A stretch of 64,000 bases of DNA from Pycnopodia helianthoides (lineage: Eukaryota; Echinodermata; Asteroidea; Forcipulatida; Asteriidae): NCBI GenBank assembly GCA_032158295.1, contig CM063251.1:17795425-17859424 (forward strand), in the 5' to 3' direction. Position numbers and translations under genes: made by a program. The notes beneath the pieces are model-generated. The model saw only the letters and a list, made by a program, of their open reading frames with translations. It was not told the DNA's origin and made no database searches. This document shows positions 44,501 to 56,700 of this stretch, one piece after another. Within the stretch, counting starts at the first letter, position 1. The number at the start of each line of letters is the position of its first letter.

Positions 44501-46075
44501 CATTTGCATGAAATCATGTAGATTCAACAAATGAATAAAACGCTCACTGAGCGATAAACTCCAATCGGAAAATTAGTTTATTCATTTCTCATCAAATATG
44601 GCATTTCAGACAGGCATATTTCAAGGGATGTTTTCTACTATCATCATCATAAGACCGTGTAAGTTTGATGTACATCTGTGATGAAAAGTATATTTTACAA
44701 GTTTTTTTCTTACCAATTCTGTAATGTGCCTTTAAAAGGGAAGTATCAAGTTAAAGTTCGGGAGAAGCAGGAAAAAGGGTATTGATGACATGTAGCTCAC
44801 ACACGCCCACAATCTGACAGTGTTAGTACATTGTATGAACAACCTTGTAGAGGTTTTATGGCGTTTCTTTGTAATCAAGGCACCTTTTACTTTGTAACAT
44901 CTCGATGTACTTAAAGAAATCGTTTTAGATTTGAAGACTACCGAAGATCTACTCCCACAACCAGTGAGACTTGCCTTTTATACTGATGGGAAAATTAGGT
45001 TCTGAAAGAGTCGGACGTGAGGGCCCGATTTTATGACTATGCTTACTGTGGTATTCTGTGCTTACAGTCACCAAATTTCTGTGCTAGCTGTGGGAGTGGA
45101 GAATGCAAAGTAACGTAATGTAGGCACATACACAAGCAAAATTCCCAACTCATTTGTGAATTCTGCTTATGTTGTGAGCAGATTTTTCTGCTTTCGTATG
45201 CAAAGCCAATGAAAATATGTAATTTGACTTTACACAGAATTGGATATCAACATTGAGGGCCCATTGCTAGGTGAATTGGTTTACCACAAAGCCAGTCAAC
45301 AGTTATGTATCAAATGCAAGGTAAATTGTCATGTGTATTTTATCCTAAATCCTTTCCCTGGTTTTGTCAGAGTGTGATAGAGTACAAACTTAATTGCAAA
45401 GCTGGCTCGTGCCCAGCGCTGGTACCCACCACTGTCGGCTTGCCACACGTACAGCCCATAGACACTGGTACCCACCACTGTCGCCTTGCCACACATACAG
45501 CCCATGGACACTGGTACCCACCACTGTCGGCTTGCCACACGTACAGCCCATAGACACTGGTACCCACCACTGTCGCCTTGCCACACATACAGCCCATGGA
45601 CACTGGTACACCACTGTCGCTTGCTACACATACAGCCCATGCACACAGCCAGCTACCACACCACCACGAAAATGTTTCAGTTCCGAACTCGTAACATTTG
45701 GTTGTGTAACCATTGCAGGTTATGTGCATAGCTGTTCCTGTGTGGTGGTGGTAGGCCGAGTACAAGGGCCATGAATGGGTGACGAGCCAGTGGGCCACAA
45801 CATTTTCTTGTGGCACATACTTTATATTTTCTACATCGAACGGCAAAACTTTCACTCTGGTTTGAAACAGAATTCTCTCTAACATATGTAAATCCTAATA
45901 GTACATTATAGAAAAAGAAGTGTTTGCTTCATTTTCAAAGGTTTTTTATTTTGACTCTTGCCAGGATGGTTGGGTGAGCTTTGGTGAAGTTACGTTTAGG
46001 AAGAAGATGACGGCCAAAGATTTCTTCAATGGTTTCTTGTCGGGGAAAAATATAGGCAGACAGTGTTTTGTATAA
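38284..46075 (+). CDS. MTFMT: Mitochondrial methionyl-tRNA formyltransferase
   Basis: Formylates the Met on initiator Met-tRNA in mitochondria, using 10-formyl-tetrahydrofolate. Coding exons: 38284-38570, 39816-39867, 40376-40551, 41714-41836, 42450-42552, 43224-43299, 43804-43892, 44166-44238, 44929-44998, 45238-45320, 45965-46075. The N-terminus is basic and Ser-rich ([20 protein letters not shown]), as for a mitochondrial targeting peptide. The formyltransferase fold follows: [19 protein letters not shown] (first strand), [13 protein letters not shown], the active-site block [20 protein letters not shown], and FDVGPILL carrying the expected catalytic Asp. The C-terminal domain has [10 protein letters not shown] and ends in [20 protein letters not shown] plus FV and a stop. 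About 415 residues, near the usual length. Exon 9 carries one extra A that breaks the frame (see the findings); all other joins are in phase. Introns hold 21 bp and 46 bp minisatellites, a SINE and MITEs. Confidence 0.93.
39116..39710. repeat. 21 bp minisatellite, about 28 units, MTFMT intron
   Basis: Unit gagtctcaagtcacaaacctc with small variants. The 7-codon unit keeps minus-strand frames open (repeated LRLEVCD), which are not genes. Confidence 0.95.
39816..39867 (+). CDS. MTFMT: MTFMT exon 2
   Basis: Short exon, phase 2 to 0, encoding [17 protein letters not shown]. Acceptor cttctacag, donor AAG|GTATTC. Confidence 0.85.
40376..40551 (+). CDS. MTFMT: MTFMT exon 3
   Basis: Phase 0 to 2. 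Encodes [20 protein letters not shown] through [15 protein letters not shown], part of the formyltransferase core. Confidence 0.9.
41466..41636. repeat. Hairpin repeat, arms about 75 bp
   Basis: atgctggtctagttagt and actaactagaccagcag face each other across a short loop. The outer arms continue to atgtacataggctacttc and its near-inverse. Confidence 0.75.
41714..41836 (+). CDS. MTFMT: MTFMT exon 4 (active site)
   Basis: Phase 2 to 2. Encodes [20 protein letters not shown] and [14 protein letters not shown]. The Asn and His of NVHPS are the family's catalytic residues. Confidence 0.92.
42450..42552 (+). CDS. MTFMT: MTFMT exon 5
   Basis: Phase 2 to 0. Encodes [20 protein letters not shown], with the catalytic Asp in FDVG. 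Confidence 0.9.
42682..42950 (+). repeat. tRNA-Leu-like SINE, second subfamily
   Basis: Head gtcatggccgagtggtttag and tail gcactatataagaacta. The body differs from the SINE at 61645-62072. Confidence 0.65.
43224..43299 (+). CDS. MTFMT: MTFMT exon 6
   Basis: Phase 0 to 1. Encodes [20 protein letters not shown]. Acceptor tccttctag, donor CTCT|GTAAGT. Confidence 0.88.
43495..43775. repeat. Diverged relative of the aaaggaacattac MITE
   Basis: Shares ordered blocks (atatttctctctaaaatg, ttttcactattttctc) with the 390 bp MITE and ends ccaatcctgtagaacaccttta. Confidence 0.45.
43804..43892 (+). CDS. MTFMT: MTFMT exon 7
   Basis: Phase 1 to 0. Encodes [20 protein letters not shown] and RLYRAIGQE, matching the C-terminal domain of the family. 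Confidence 0.9.
44166..44238 (+). CDS. MTFMT: MTFMT exon 8
   Basis: Phase 0 to 1. Encodes [20 protein letters not shown] and KVTA. Confidence 0.88.
44346..44736. repeat. MITE, family aaaggaacattacagaattgg
   Basis: Full copy inside the MTFMT intron between exons 8 and 9. Confidence 0.9.
44929..44998 (+). CDS. MTFMT: MTFMT exon 9, with one-base frameshift
   Basis: Encodes [20 protein letters not shown] then GK. The exon is 70 bp and leaves phase 2, whereas exon 10 needs phase 1. Without one base of the A run at 44991-44994 the junction would be in frame. As written the frame ends at a TGA just past the donor. Confidence 0.8.
45015..45200. repeat. Diverged MITE of the 'aaattgggccc' family
   Basis: Begins agggcccgattttatgac and contains gcttactgtgg/tgcttacag segments. 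It fills most of the 239 bp intron between exons 9 and 10. Confidence 0.4.
45238..45320 (+). CDS. MTFMT: MTFMT exon 10
   Basis: Needs phase 1 input. Encodes [20 protein letters not shown] and QLCIKCK. Donor AAG|GTAAAT. Confidence 0.88.
45415..45650. repeat. 46 bp minisatellite, five units, MTFMT intron
   Basis: Unit ggtacccaccactgtcggct + tgccacacgtacagcccata + gacact. The frames across it on both strands are spurious. Confidence 0.95.
45965..46075 (+). CDS. MTFMT: MTFMT last exon
   Basis: Phase 0, encodes [20 protein letters not shown] and onward to QCFV, stop TAA. DGW opens the family's conserved C-terminal segment. Confidence 0.9.
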   Translation, partial: DGWVSFGEVTFRKKMTAKDFFNGFLSGKNIGRQCFV

Positions 46076-46210
46076 AGGGATGATATAACATTCTAAATGT
46101 GTCTGATCTTATTAACATTTAGAGAGTTGAATGGTTTATTTATTTTAGTGTCAGAAGAATTAGCCCGACTGTACACTAGTGCCATTTATCAGTGCCATTC
46201 AATTCATCAT

Positions 46211-46488
46211 GTGTTGACTGCCGCCCACGAGTATATTTGTAGTAACAGGTGTAACGAATTCTGCCACTACGTGTATACTCGTAGAGAATGAAAGGGCTTT
46301 GTATTGTTATTTAAATACACTGGCATCACTGAGCACACAACACAATGCGCTTCTGGCAGTGGGAGGGCATACATCCTTAGAATGTGTACGTTCAATTTTT
46401 TGTTGTATATGGTATGCACGTGCCATGCGCACTGCACTTGGCAAATGGGAACGCCCTACGAATCTATGACCAGCAGTCACGAGTTAAA
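46211..46488. repeat. TTAA MITE family ttaacacgttgactgccg, decayed copy
   Basis: Contains gttgactgccgcccacgag and ctatgaccagcagtcacgag with the tatactcgtag palindrome. It lies in the probable 3' UTR of MTFMT. Confidence 0.6.
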
Positions 46489-46609
46489 AACTTGGGCTAG
46501 GAAGAGGACCTACAATGTCTTTAAGTCACTGTTGATAAGAGATGATTCGATGACGGCTCTGACACCAGAATTTCTCCATCTGCTGTGCAATGGTTTTAAC
46601 GAAAGTTAA

Positions 46610-46618
46610 CAAATAAAT
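46610..46618 (+). terminator. MTFMT: Possible polyadenylation signal of MTFMT
   Basis: An aataaa hexamer about 540 bp past the stop. Weak evidence, since such hexamers are common in AT-rich DNA. Confidence 0.25.
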
Positions 46619-46956
46619 CAACAAAGTTTAGACTTACCCTTCCTGAAAAAAGCTTTGATTTTTTTTTTTATTAATTATCATTTCAAACCTTAATTGGTTA
46701 GGAGTACATGATATCAAAAGATGCAGTTGCTACATGGCAAGGTAATACGTGGGTAATCTTGCTTTTAATTGTCAATACATTATACAATAAATCTACGCAT
46801 TGTTGTATTAGTAGTTTTCTTCATTGAATCATGCTGGTTACAGAAGAGGGACCTTTTCATGTTCCAGACCATTTCTGCTGAATGGTACGATAAGGTCATG
46901 TCTGAAATGGCTGTGGCTAGAGTACCATGTCTACCTATACTGTTACCACTGTTTAA

Positions 46957-47323
46957 AGGCAAGGTATACCTTTTGGTTTTTTGGACAGTTTGATTGTTTT
47001 AATCCTATGTAAATGTAGATATATACAATAAAAGTAACCTGTGAAAATTTCATTTCAAAAGGTGGTTGCGTTTTTGAAATGTCGGCAAAATCCGCAGCGA
47101 ATTTGTCCACGCGCCTAAGAGGAATACCTGATCTGAGAAACCTTTCTCAGATTCATATTTTGGGGGGATAAAAACTGACATATTTTTACATATCCACATT
47201 ATTTTGAATTGAAATATTTCTCAAAATGCATTATACTATCGAAAGTTGCTGTACTTCTAACCAAGTCAGTTTTTATTGCCATTAATTTTTAGAGTGATTA
47301 CCAATCGTGTACCTTCCCTTCAA
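46957..47323. repeat. MITE, TIR aaaggcaaggtataccttttgg
   Basis: Inverted ends tttaaaggcaaggtatacc and ggtgtaccttcccttcaa in diverged form. Relative of 2190-2477. Confidence 0.6.
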
Positions 47324-49420
47324 GTCAGAAGCCTAAGCCACAGAAACAGAATATTTGTATTTAAATTTGCAGTTTCATTTTAGCAGAGTAGCCTCCTCCG
47401 TCATGAAATCTGCTTTCCCTTCGGGGTCATGTATTCAAAGTTTGAGAAAAAGTTACAGTACAATTGGCTCTGGCTATGGGTAGATGTCACTATTTAAGCC
47501 AATAGCCATAGCCACTCAATACAGCTGTAATTGAGGCATGACGGCGTCAATGCATAAGGTCTATTCATGAATTCAAACTAGATCTTCATTTTGGAAATAT
47601 ATAACTGGGCTATAAGCGACGCTTATTTAATTGACCAGCTAAGCAAAAATTTCAGGGGACCAGTATCAAGTGATATACATTACATGGTATGTTGATTGGT
47701 AACCCTTTTTTGTGTCTAGCCAATCAACTCTATTAAATTGTTCCGGGTCATCACCGTCATGTACTTGCTGGTATTCAGTGAAGCTACTGTTAATGGACGC
47801 CGCATTCGGTTGAAGCTATTGTTAATGGACGCTGCTTAGTTATTTTTAAATAACAAGTTTTTAAAAATTAAAGGAAAGTGTGTCTGATGTAGCTTTTTTT
47901 TTAGTGGCAAATTGATATTTTTATCAGATCTTAACTCTGACCCTTCAATCACAACCAATGCTGTAACGTTTCTGTAACTATCAAATGGTTAGTAACAGCA
48001 TTACATCTCATCCATGCAGTATATTTACAATAAAACATAACTCGGCAAAAAAACAAAACCAACCAAATAATATGAAGTTTTTATCTATGATGTATAAATA
48101 CTTTAAGTTGGAATAACAAAATACAGGTTAATTTACAGGGGATGACAAGACTTCTTGATTTGATTTACAATTTACTGCTTATGCAAATATACGGTTATAA
48201 ACTTGTTTTTTACCTTCAAACTGATGATAATTAATTGTTTAATTAGTGCGTTAGACTAACTGTGTGAGTTAAAAAGTCATTTACAATTTCATGGTGCTGC
48301 AAATTTTACCGTAGGCAGAGAATAAAAAACGTCCTGAAGTTGCGATGAAAAGCATTTGCGGTAGTTTTTTGTTTTTTTGTTCAGAAAAAGAGGCACTCAA
48401 ATCTACATCGACTTAAAAAATGAGCTGTGTGCTTTTGACCTGCATTTTCAAATCTTTAGAAAATGATTTTTTTAAATTTATTTATTAATTTTTTTGGTTA
48501 CACTTATAGAAAAAATATAACTTTAATGTTTTTAGTGATTAAATAGCAACGTCGCTGCAAAACCTTGAGGAAGATCCCCGTTATTTGGAAGCTTGTTATT
48601 CTCTTCTTTAAAAAAATCATCAAATTACAATATTTTGTTATTGTCAGTGGTAGATTTATCCCCAACATCCTCTTCGGGAGTGGTTCATTGAAAATAATGC
48701 ATATATTTAGTAAAGCATAATAATGTAATAAGTGTGGCTGCATGACTATGAATTGAAAAGAAGATTTGAAACAAAATAGCCCCTAAATTCTATTTATAAT
48801 AAGACTGGCACCACTGATGTGGTAAGCCACTACACTACGATTGTCATTATGCCTTTGGGGAACAAGACTAAGATAGCTGTTATGCAAATAATCTAGCAGA
48901 TAAGCACACAAAACTAAACTCTTAACTTAAGATGCACCGTGCAGACGTGCAACTTTTCATATAATCAGCTGATTTCCTCGTCTTTTTATTCTCTTTTTTT
49001 TCTTTTCTCTTTTCATAGAAACTGAAAAACACTCCAAAGAGTTGTAAGAGTTGTAATTACAAAGTTGCTTGCCCACTATACCACTGTCCATTTAATATTT
49101 GATCAACCCTAACAATCCCTTTAAAAAATAAGAAAACTTCTGATTTCTGAAGGATTGGTAATAATATAAATACTGTCTTATACCTCAAGGCCTTTTTCCT
49201 ATCTACAGCCATTCTCGCGCTGTTTCTTCTTTCCCTTTTCTTAAGTCATTTAAAATATTCTTTGAATCTTTTACAAAAACAATGTTTTGTCACTTCGTAT
49301 TGATTAACAGTCCCCATACATTTTCAGTAATCATAGTTTCAAATTATTTTGTTCTTTGAAGAGGAAAAAGACAATACTCTCTTTCAAAGAGATTAGAAAC
49401 AAGTCAAGGTGTAAATCATT
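47324..49420. other. Intergenic between MTFMT and talin 3' ends, nothing recognised
   Basis: AT-rich sequence with no coding signal and no clear repeat ends. Convergent gene ends on both sides. Confidence 0.4.
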
Positions 49421-49422
49421 TA

Positions 49423-49596
49423 CAGTCGACTCTCATTATAACAAGATCGCTGGGACTGGCAAAATTACCTCTTTATAACAGGAACGTTGTTATAAGAGAA
49501 CAGCAACACAAAGCAGAAATGAGATTCGGGACTTCAGAATGTACTCTTAAGCAGAACCTCTTTAATATAACTGCTCTTTATAACAAGGGTTGACTG
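49423..49596. repeat. pogo/Tigger-like MITE
   Basis: Ends cagtcgactctcattataac and, inverted, cagtcaacccttgttataaa. A TA precedes the left end. The CAGT(C)GACTC...TTATAAC end type is known from pogo/Tigger elements. Confidence 0.6.
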
Positions 49597-50468
49597 CATA
49601 TTTTAGTTGGGAGTTGGACGCCTTTGGGCAGATCCTTTTTCACTTTGTTCACTTTTGTCTACAGTGCAACATTTTCAGTGAAAGAAAAATTGGCTAGTCA
49701 TCTATGTCACCCACACTTTCTTTGAAAAATCTTGCAAATACTCTACAGTCGGTTACAAACAAAAATATCAGATTCAAAATCAGCGTCTATGAATAAAATA
49801 TGTTTTCACCAACAAAAATACTCTATGTTTAAACTGTATATACATAACTACGGTTCTTGTAACAGATCTGAGTAAATTCAACTCTGCTCGATGATTAGTT
49901 AAAACACACAAAGAAATGCTCATTAATCTATTTACACGTTGGCATCGAGTTCCTTGACCATTGACCATAAATATATAGCACCACAGAAAAAGTTTGAAGA
50001 TGCATCCTACTCGCAGCTGAGAAAGTGGACGTGATATTAACCTCTGGACAGAAAATTGACACAATCCAAAATGAGGTTACATTCTCTCGAGCTAAAAGAT
50101 TCAGCTGGGCTTTGCAAAAAATAAGATACAAACTGCAGTTGAAAGCGTCATCACATCTGCATCTCTTGATTGTCTACCCCCACCTAATCTTCCATCCTCT
50201 GGTGGGCAGTGCAGGAACTAAGATTGAACAAGTTTTGAGTTGTAGGAAAACAAATTTAAGAGATCCAGTTTCACAATAATATCATTAAATACAAATAAAT
50301 CTTTGTGATTTTACTCTCTTCATAGTGAGATAAAAATAAACAAAGAAATCTGCATATTTCCTTAGTGATAAAGCAAGAGAGTTAAAACAACTGATTTTAG
50401 CGTGAAGCTCTTGAGAGTGACTCTGAGGGTAACAACTTCTTTTCCCTCTCCCCCAAACCTTTATGAGT

Positions 50469-50714
50469 TTAGTCGGAGTCCTCAGGGGGTCGGTTTGCAT
50501 ATTTAGCTTGTCGGATTCGTTCCAGTTTCTTCCGGGCTTCTTCAAGTTCCTTCTCCTTCTTCAAGATGGCTGCTTGTGCTTCAATCTCGATGGCAATGTT
50601 GCCCACCATCTTGTGGCTGAGGTCGACACCTGTAGCTTCTTCTTCCTTGTCAGCTGCTGACTGGGCTGCTGCCACCAAGCTGTCTGACGCACGCTTGACG
50701 GCGTTACCAGCAGC
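50469..50714 (-). CDS. TLN1: Talin last coding exon (dimerisation helix)
   Basis: Phase 0, acceptor catttgacag. Encodes AAGNAVKRASDSLVAAAQSA to the stop TAA at 50469. The Glu/Lys/Arg-rich final helix matches the talin dimerisation domain. Confidence 0.95.
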   Translation of the reverse strand, partial: AAGNAVKRASDSLVAAAQSAADKEEEATGVDLSHKMVGNIAIEIEAQAAILKKEKELEEARKKLERIRQAKYANRPPEDSD

Positions 50715-53700
50715 CTGTCAAATGTTAAAAGACAACAGCATAATATCCGATAGATTCAATAAAACATGACTTAAGACACAATGTGAGACTTTTGTTACAC
50801 TAGGTGGCAGCAGACTTACCATAATTCTATTGTTCTCAGAAATGTGAGCATGCTCAGAGCTACAAGACAATGACAAGTAAATTGTACGCATGCTGCCACC
50901 TACATGCTTAGTGTCCCTGATAGAATCAAATGAAAGCTTTGTTCACCTTTAACCTTTGTAGTGAAGAGAATTATAAGTTAAGCTTGAAAACACAATGAGT
51001 AGAATGTATATGAGAAGGAACTGGTGCACTACCAACCTGTAGCCGTCTCATTGGCTCACTGAATATGCTAGCCTTCACTTTACAGGCTACCAACAACTGA
51101 GCCGTAGAGCTTGCGACTTGTTTAGCAGAAGAGATCAATCTCTCTTGAGAGGCGTGTCCCTGGACGACAGCGTTCGCTGCCTCGCACAGACCCTGCGTTG
51201 CTGCCGCTACCTTACGAGCAGCAGAGATGAGTCCCATCGACCATTGGCCGTCTTCGCTGTACGGAGCCGGATTGGCGACAACCTGTACGGACGAAAGGAG
51301 TGTCAACGATTTAGAGGCTGCGGAGCGTGGCGGTTTGCTTTCTGTTTTTATTGACGATGGACACAAAACTATACATACCACTTTTCCGAACCTCATCCAT
51401 GCCATTTGTGAGCGCTGCTTCCAATCAAGAAGCAAAACAAAAAAAAGCAAAACGGAACAAAACAAACAAAAGAAAAATGCTCTCTTTAAGGTTGGGCTTT
51501 ATACCTCACCAAACTTACAAAAAAACATAAGAAATGTATGCCTCCTTCTCCAGTTGACCTGTCTTCCTTAAACAAAGTTTCCAACCATTGAGAATACTTG
51601 TCTCCCGCTCCCCGCTCCCCCCCCCCCCCACCCCTTAGCTACTGTAAATTATATTCTGATCAATGAACCAAGTTCATTACACATGTAACAAGTACCACTA
51701 AATTTGCAACCACCAATTAACAGGGTTCACAAAAACTGTACAATATAAAGAATCTTAAGTAACTCAAATTACTACACTTGAGTGACAAATCTAAATAACC
51801 CACAAAAAACACCTGAATTCAGCACAGTATTTCCACTAATTATTATATTTCTGTGTTAATAACTGTATCTGACAAAACCCCCATTTCAAAAACATATCAG
51901 AAAATCATAAAAACATCTTTATAAAAAAAAGAAGGAAAAGGGGAAAAACTGGCCCATGATCCCAAAGTGCGATCCTACCATTCCTTGGTCAACCAACTCC
52001 CTTTGAGCGGCTGAGGCAGCCTTGACAAGGGCACTGGTGGCATTAGCGATGGCCTTAGCTGCTTCTAAGATCTGCTCCTCAAAGTTCAAACTTTCATCCG
52101 CTTGCTGTAGACACAAAAACAGAATCAAGACAAATATTCAAATCAATAACATTCCTTACAAAAAGGGAATAAATCTCAAATTGAAAAAAAGGCACATACA
52201 TAAAGGCAGGCATTGACTATAAAATCAGAACAATTGTCACTAGGCCTTTTCTGATTATAAATCAAATATCATAAACTATATTTCTTTTATTGATAAGCAA
52301 GAAACCCCAATCCAACCAAAGTACGGCCAAGTCCAAAGTGGCCGCTGTGGCTACAGCTGTTACTAAGGGTGTTGCTATGGTCATCCTATGCTTCAACACT
52401 TGTTCAAATGATGATCAAGCCATAGCCACAGCCACAGCCACAGCCACAAGCCGATAGTATGAGGCTGACAAGCAAACTTATAATTATTTTGCTTTTGCAA
52501 ACACAGGGGCCTTTTCCACACCTCAGTTTACGCTCTGGCTCTGGCTCCAGGCTACGTCTGATGTTCGAAACCACAGCGTGCAAAAATTTTATAACAAAGA
52601 CAGCAGATGAAGACAAGCCAAGCCAGAGATGAAGACAAGGCCAAGCCAGAGATGAAGGACAAGGCCAAGCCAGAGATGAAGACAAGGCCAAGCCAGAGAT
52701 GAAGACAAGGCCAAGCCAGAGATGAAGACAAGGCCAAGCCAGAGATGAAGACAAGGCCAAGCCAGAGATGAAGACAAGGCCAACGGGATGAACAAGCCAG
52801 CCAGAGTGAAGACAAGGCCAAGCCAGAGATGAAGACAAGGCCAAGCCAGAGATGAAGACAAGGCCAAGCCCAAGCAAGATGAAGACAAGGCCAAGCCAGA
52901 GATGAAGACAAGGCCAAGCCAGAGATGAAGACAAGGCCAAGCCAGAGATGAAGACAAGGCCAAGGTTTCGGAAAAAAGGCCCAGGTTACCATCTGTAATG
53001 GCATGAGATGTGTCGTAATTGTAATTGGCCCACTTCTCTCGTAGCGAAACCCCCAACAAAAAGCCATGGAGAAATGAGTTCAAGTAAAGTAGGTCCTGGG
53101 TTCAACTTTAGAATTCCGCGCTTGTATTTACTGCCCTTAGGATCACATGCTTTACAGGGCTATGTAAGCCCAGAATGCTGTAGTACAATGTAAGCAGCAC
53201 CATGACTTTGGCCCTCGTCATTGTATACAAACAAAATTGTACAAATATATGCAGTTCAAAATCAAAGAAATCAAAATGGTAAAAAAAACATTTAATTGCA
53301 CTTAAACATACGTTGCTTTAAAAGAATCACATGTCAACATAATGCAGTCGTCTTATTACATGAAATATAACACTTCAAAGTCAAGTTGATACTTTTTGAT
53401 AAACAGAGCCCCCCCTCCCCTCTTTAAAAACTAATTTATACACAAATCAAATTTTATTAGTAATAGTATATAAGAGACATTTCAAAATATGAAATGGATT
53501 TTAACTTCTGTGAATCGATAACTATAAATAAATGAAAATCAGAGGCAATCAGTTAATCTCTGGGAAAGCCCCCAGCAGCCAGAAGTTACGTCGGTGACTG
53601 ATTGTATGCAGATGAGTTTACTGGTGTCTCCAAGGAAGGGTTGAAGAAGCAAAAACTTTGCAAGATACCACAGGCTATGTCTGAATTGGGTTGAGAATGT

Positions 53701-56700
53701 GTCTTCACAATCAACCCAAATACAAACATATCATGCAGAATGTCACAGAAATCAATGTTGTCTGTATGGGTTCATCTTCCGGATAGGCTCCAGTTGGCAA
53801 CCACACTTAGGTCAAACTGTTATTGACTGCACGTTCAAAGTAAACCATTCCGAGTCCTCCAAAATCATTAACCTGGTTTGGCCTGATTGTGAACGAATGA
53901 ATACTGTGTATACAATGAGTTTTTCTTTACCCTTTTTTCAGAGTCCAAGTTTAGGTGTAGAGTTAAAATATACTGGGTGTGTTGGAGGGTGGGTGGTTGG
54001 TTGGTTGGTCAGTGTGTACCCAGGTATATCATGCACCAGTCTAATCAGAGTCAATGTTTAGGTGTTGCGTTAGCATATGCTGGGTATGTTGGAGGGTGGG
54101 TGGTTGGTTGGTCAGTGTGTACCCAGGTATATCATGCACCAGTCTAATCAGAGTCAATGTTTGCGTGTTGAGTTAACAGCAGGCCACAGGGCACCCACAG
54201 CAATTGCCCTGGTGCCCTGCTTTTGCTGTAGTGCCCTTTGCAAAGTTCCAATACAAATTGAAATCTTTCTCGTAGAAGTGCTCCTTACAGAGCAAATTTG
54301 CTACCCCCTTCAAGAGCCAAGTTCAAGGCCTGTAACATATGCTGAAGGATTCTGATTGATAACAGAAGATTTGTCGGCACATCGCATGGAGAGTTATGAC
54401 TAACTGATGCCACACCTGAATTGAGCTACTTCCGATATGGCCGTTTGCTGCTGATGCAATGTTGAAGAATATGCCTTTGCAGTGACCTGGTCATCAACTG
54501 AGACATGACCTGATGTGCAAGAAGTGACCATTGACCAGTCTCACAGATACATCTAATCTTAGTATTGAGCTGTAGAAGTGATGTCCAGTTGCCTCTTGAC
54601 ATTCAAAGGGTTTAGTGGTCATTCATTAACAAGCATTTCTTCATCTACCAAGATGCAACATTCCATGCCTAAACTTGAGTTCAACATTCGGCTGCTTTTT
54701 TGTGGGTGTTTCACAACAGTAAAACAGGAGCTGGAGCTCAATAGTCAGGTGCCTGTGATGAGGTTCTTAATATGCGTGCAATGCAAAGGGTATTAGACAG
54801 TCACTGATTCCTTAAGGATAACTATAAACTGTGTTTGTTCTTGTCAAGTTTTAAGTCGTGTGACCATCTATTAACTGGCCTTCAAGCATGCCATGCACCA
54901 TATTCATCAATCCTCAAATTTCCAACGGTGCTAAAAAATCTCCCACAAGCACCCGCCCTTCTTGACAAGTAGCTTGTTTCATATCTCCCCCCCCTCTAAT
55001 CCTTCAAATTCCATCTCCTGGTTTGGCCTGAGTTTGCTGGGTCCTGTCCACTTGATGATCCACATCAAGCATACCACTAAGTCCAACTTTGTGGGTGTCT
55101 GTGTTGCTTTACATGGACAAGCAATTGTTGATGGAACCAAAATGCCCAGGTCTCATTAAATATTCAAATAAAGTAATGACCTTGTTTCCTAATGTTTTAT
55201 TCAGGATGCAGGTTTACAACGCATGCAGATCTCAATGCACAACAAGCACCAGGCAGCATGTCTACATGGTTGCCAGGGTTACATACTAGATTAGCGACTT
55301 CTTTTCCATCCCATATACGGCGCCAGACACCCTTGCTATCACGCTGTTGAATCATCAGCCAATCATAAAGTATAATGAGTACCGGCCAATCAGTGAATAA
55401 TATATGTTAATGAGAACATTGAAGGGTCAACAGTGAGGTCAATCAGTGGGGATCAACAGGATCTATGGCCGTATCCACATTTGCGGCTACAGCTACGGCT
55501 ATGACTGTTGCTAAGGACTTCCTATACTTCAGCGCATGATGGTGTGCCGATCCAGCCGTAGCCGATTCAGACACAACCTCAGCCATGCATTTCTCCAGTC
55601 CAAGCCCAATTTCAGAGAGGTGCTGCACAACATTTTGCTCAACAGTTTTTCTGCTGAGCAACAAAGTGCTGGAAACCAGTCACAGAGGGTACATGCGGAA
55701 TGGTATTTTGGCTGGTAATCTTATATTCCAGTAAGCAGAAATGTTTTGTACTTAGCAACAATTTTGTGCTTAAGCAGCTCTATGAAATTGGGCCCTTGGG
55801 TTACTCAAATAAAATGAAATAGATCGATAAAAGCCATGAATACTGATTAACTCCTACAAAAACACCCTTGACATTTGGTTGTGCCCATCTTGAGTCAAGT
55901 GTTCCATGTCAATCGTACTACATAGTGACAACAACAATATCATCAAATTCACCAATTTCTTCCCCAAACTGAAAAATCTAACCCTGTTCTATCATTTGAC
56001 ATTTCACAAAACAATTGATATAATTGATATGGAATTTTTACCTGAAATCATAGGTAAAATGAGAGATAACAAGCCATATATGGAATGCATTATGTAAGTT
56101 TCGCACATGTATGCAACATACACAATGAAATGACATGTTAAATAATCACATAACACGAACACAAATAAATAGGAAGAAATATAAATATTTTAACATGTTT
56201 TAAGCTACAGTAACATCCGCATCTTGTAAAAAAAACGAAAGCAAATAATATCAAGAACTGACATGGTAAAATGAAAAGAAAAACAACTTGGAAATAGACA
56301 CTACACAAATGTTCCCACCTTAAAGAGGACACTGTCCTCATGATCATTGCTGGCCTGTGGCTGTACATGGAATTATAAACTCCAACCAAGTTACTGCACG
56401 GGTGCTTGCCAACACATAAAAAAAGGACACCGTCATTATTACATTGTGATGTGACGGCCAGCGCACGCATGCCTGTGCAGTAACTGGGTTAAAGTCCATC
56501 ATAGCCCTGCTATGATCATGACGACAGCCTCCATTTAAGTGCTTCCCTTTACCCCCATCCCTCACCATCTCCTTCAGGACTAGTTACTTGATCATGGCGG
56601 CAGCCCCCCCTTTACATTGTAGGTGCTTCCCTCTATCCCTAACCCTTACCATCTCCTTCAGGACTAGTTACTTACCCTTGCTCTGCCTCTAGGTTGCAAT

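Noticed and set aside
45305..45885. Cys/Trp-rich frames of 100-170 codons
   Set aside because: Read-through of the 46 bp minisatellite in the last MTFMT intron.
52404..53083. Hydrophobic 164-178 codon minus frames resembling membrane proteins
   Set aside because: All three frames are open only because of the 23 bp repeat; no unique sequence supports them.
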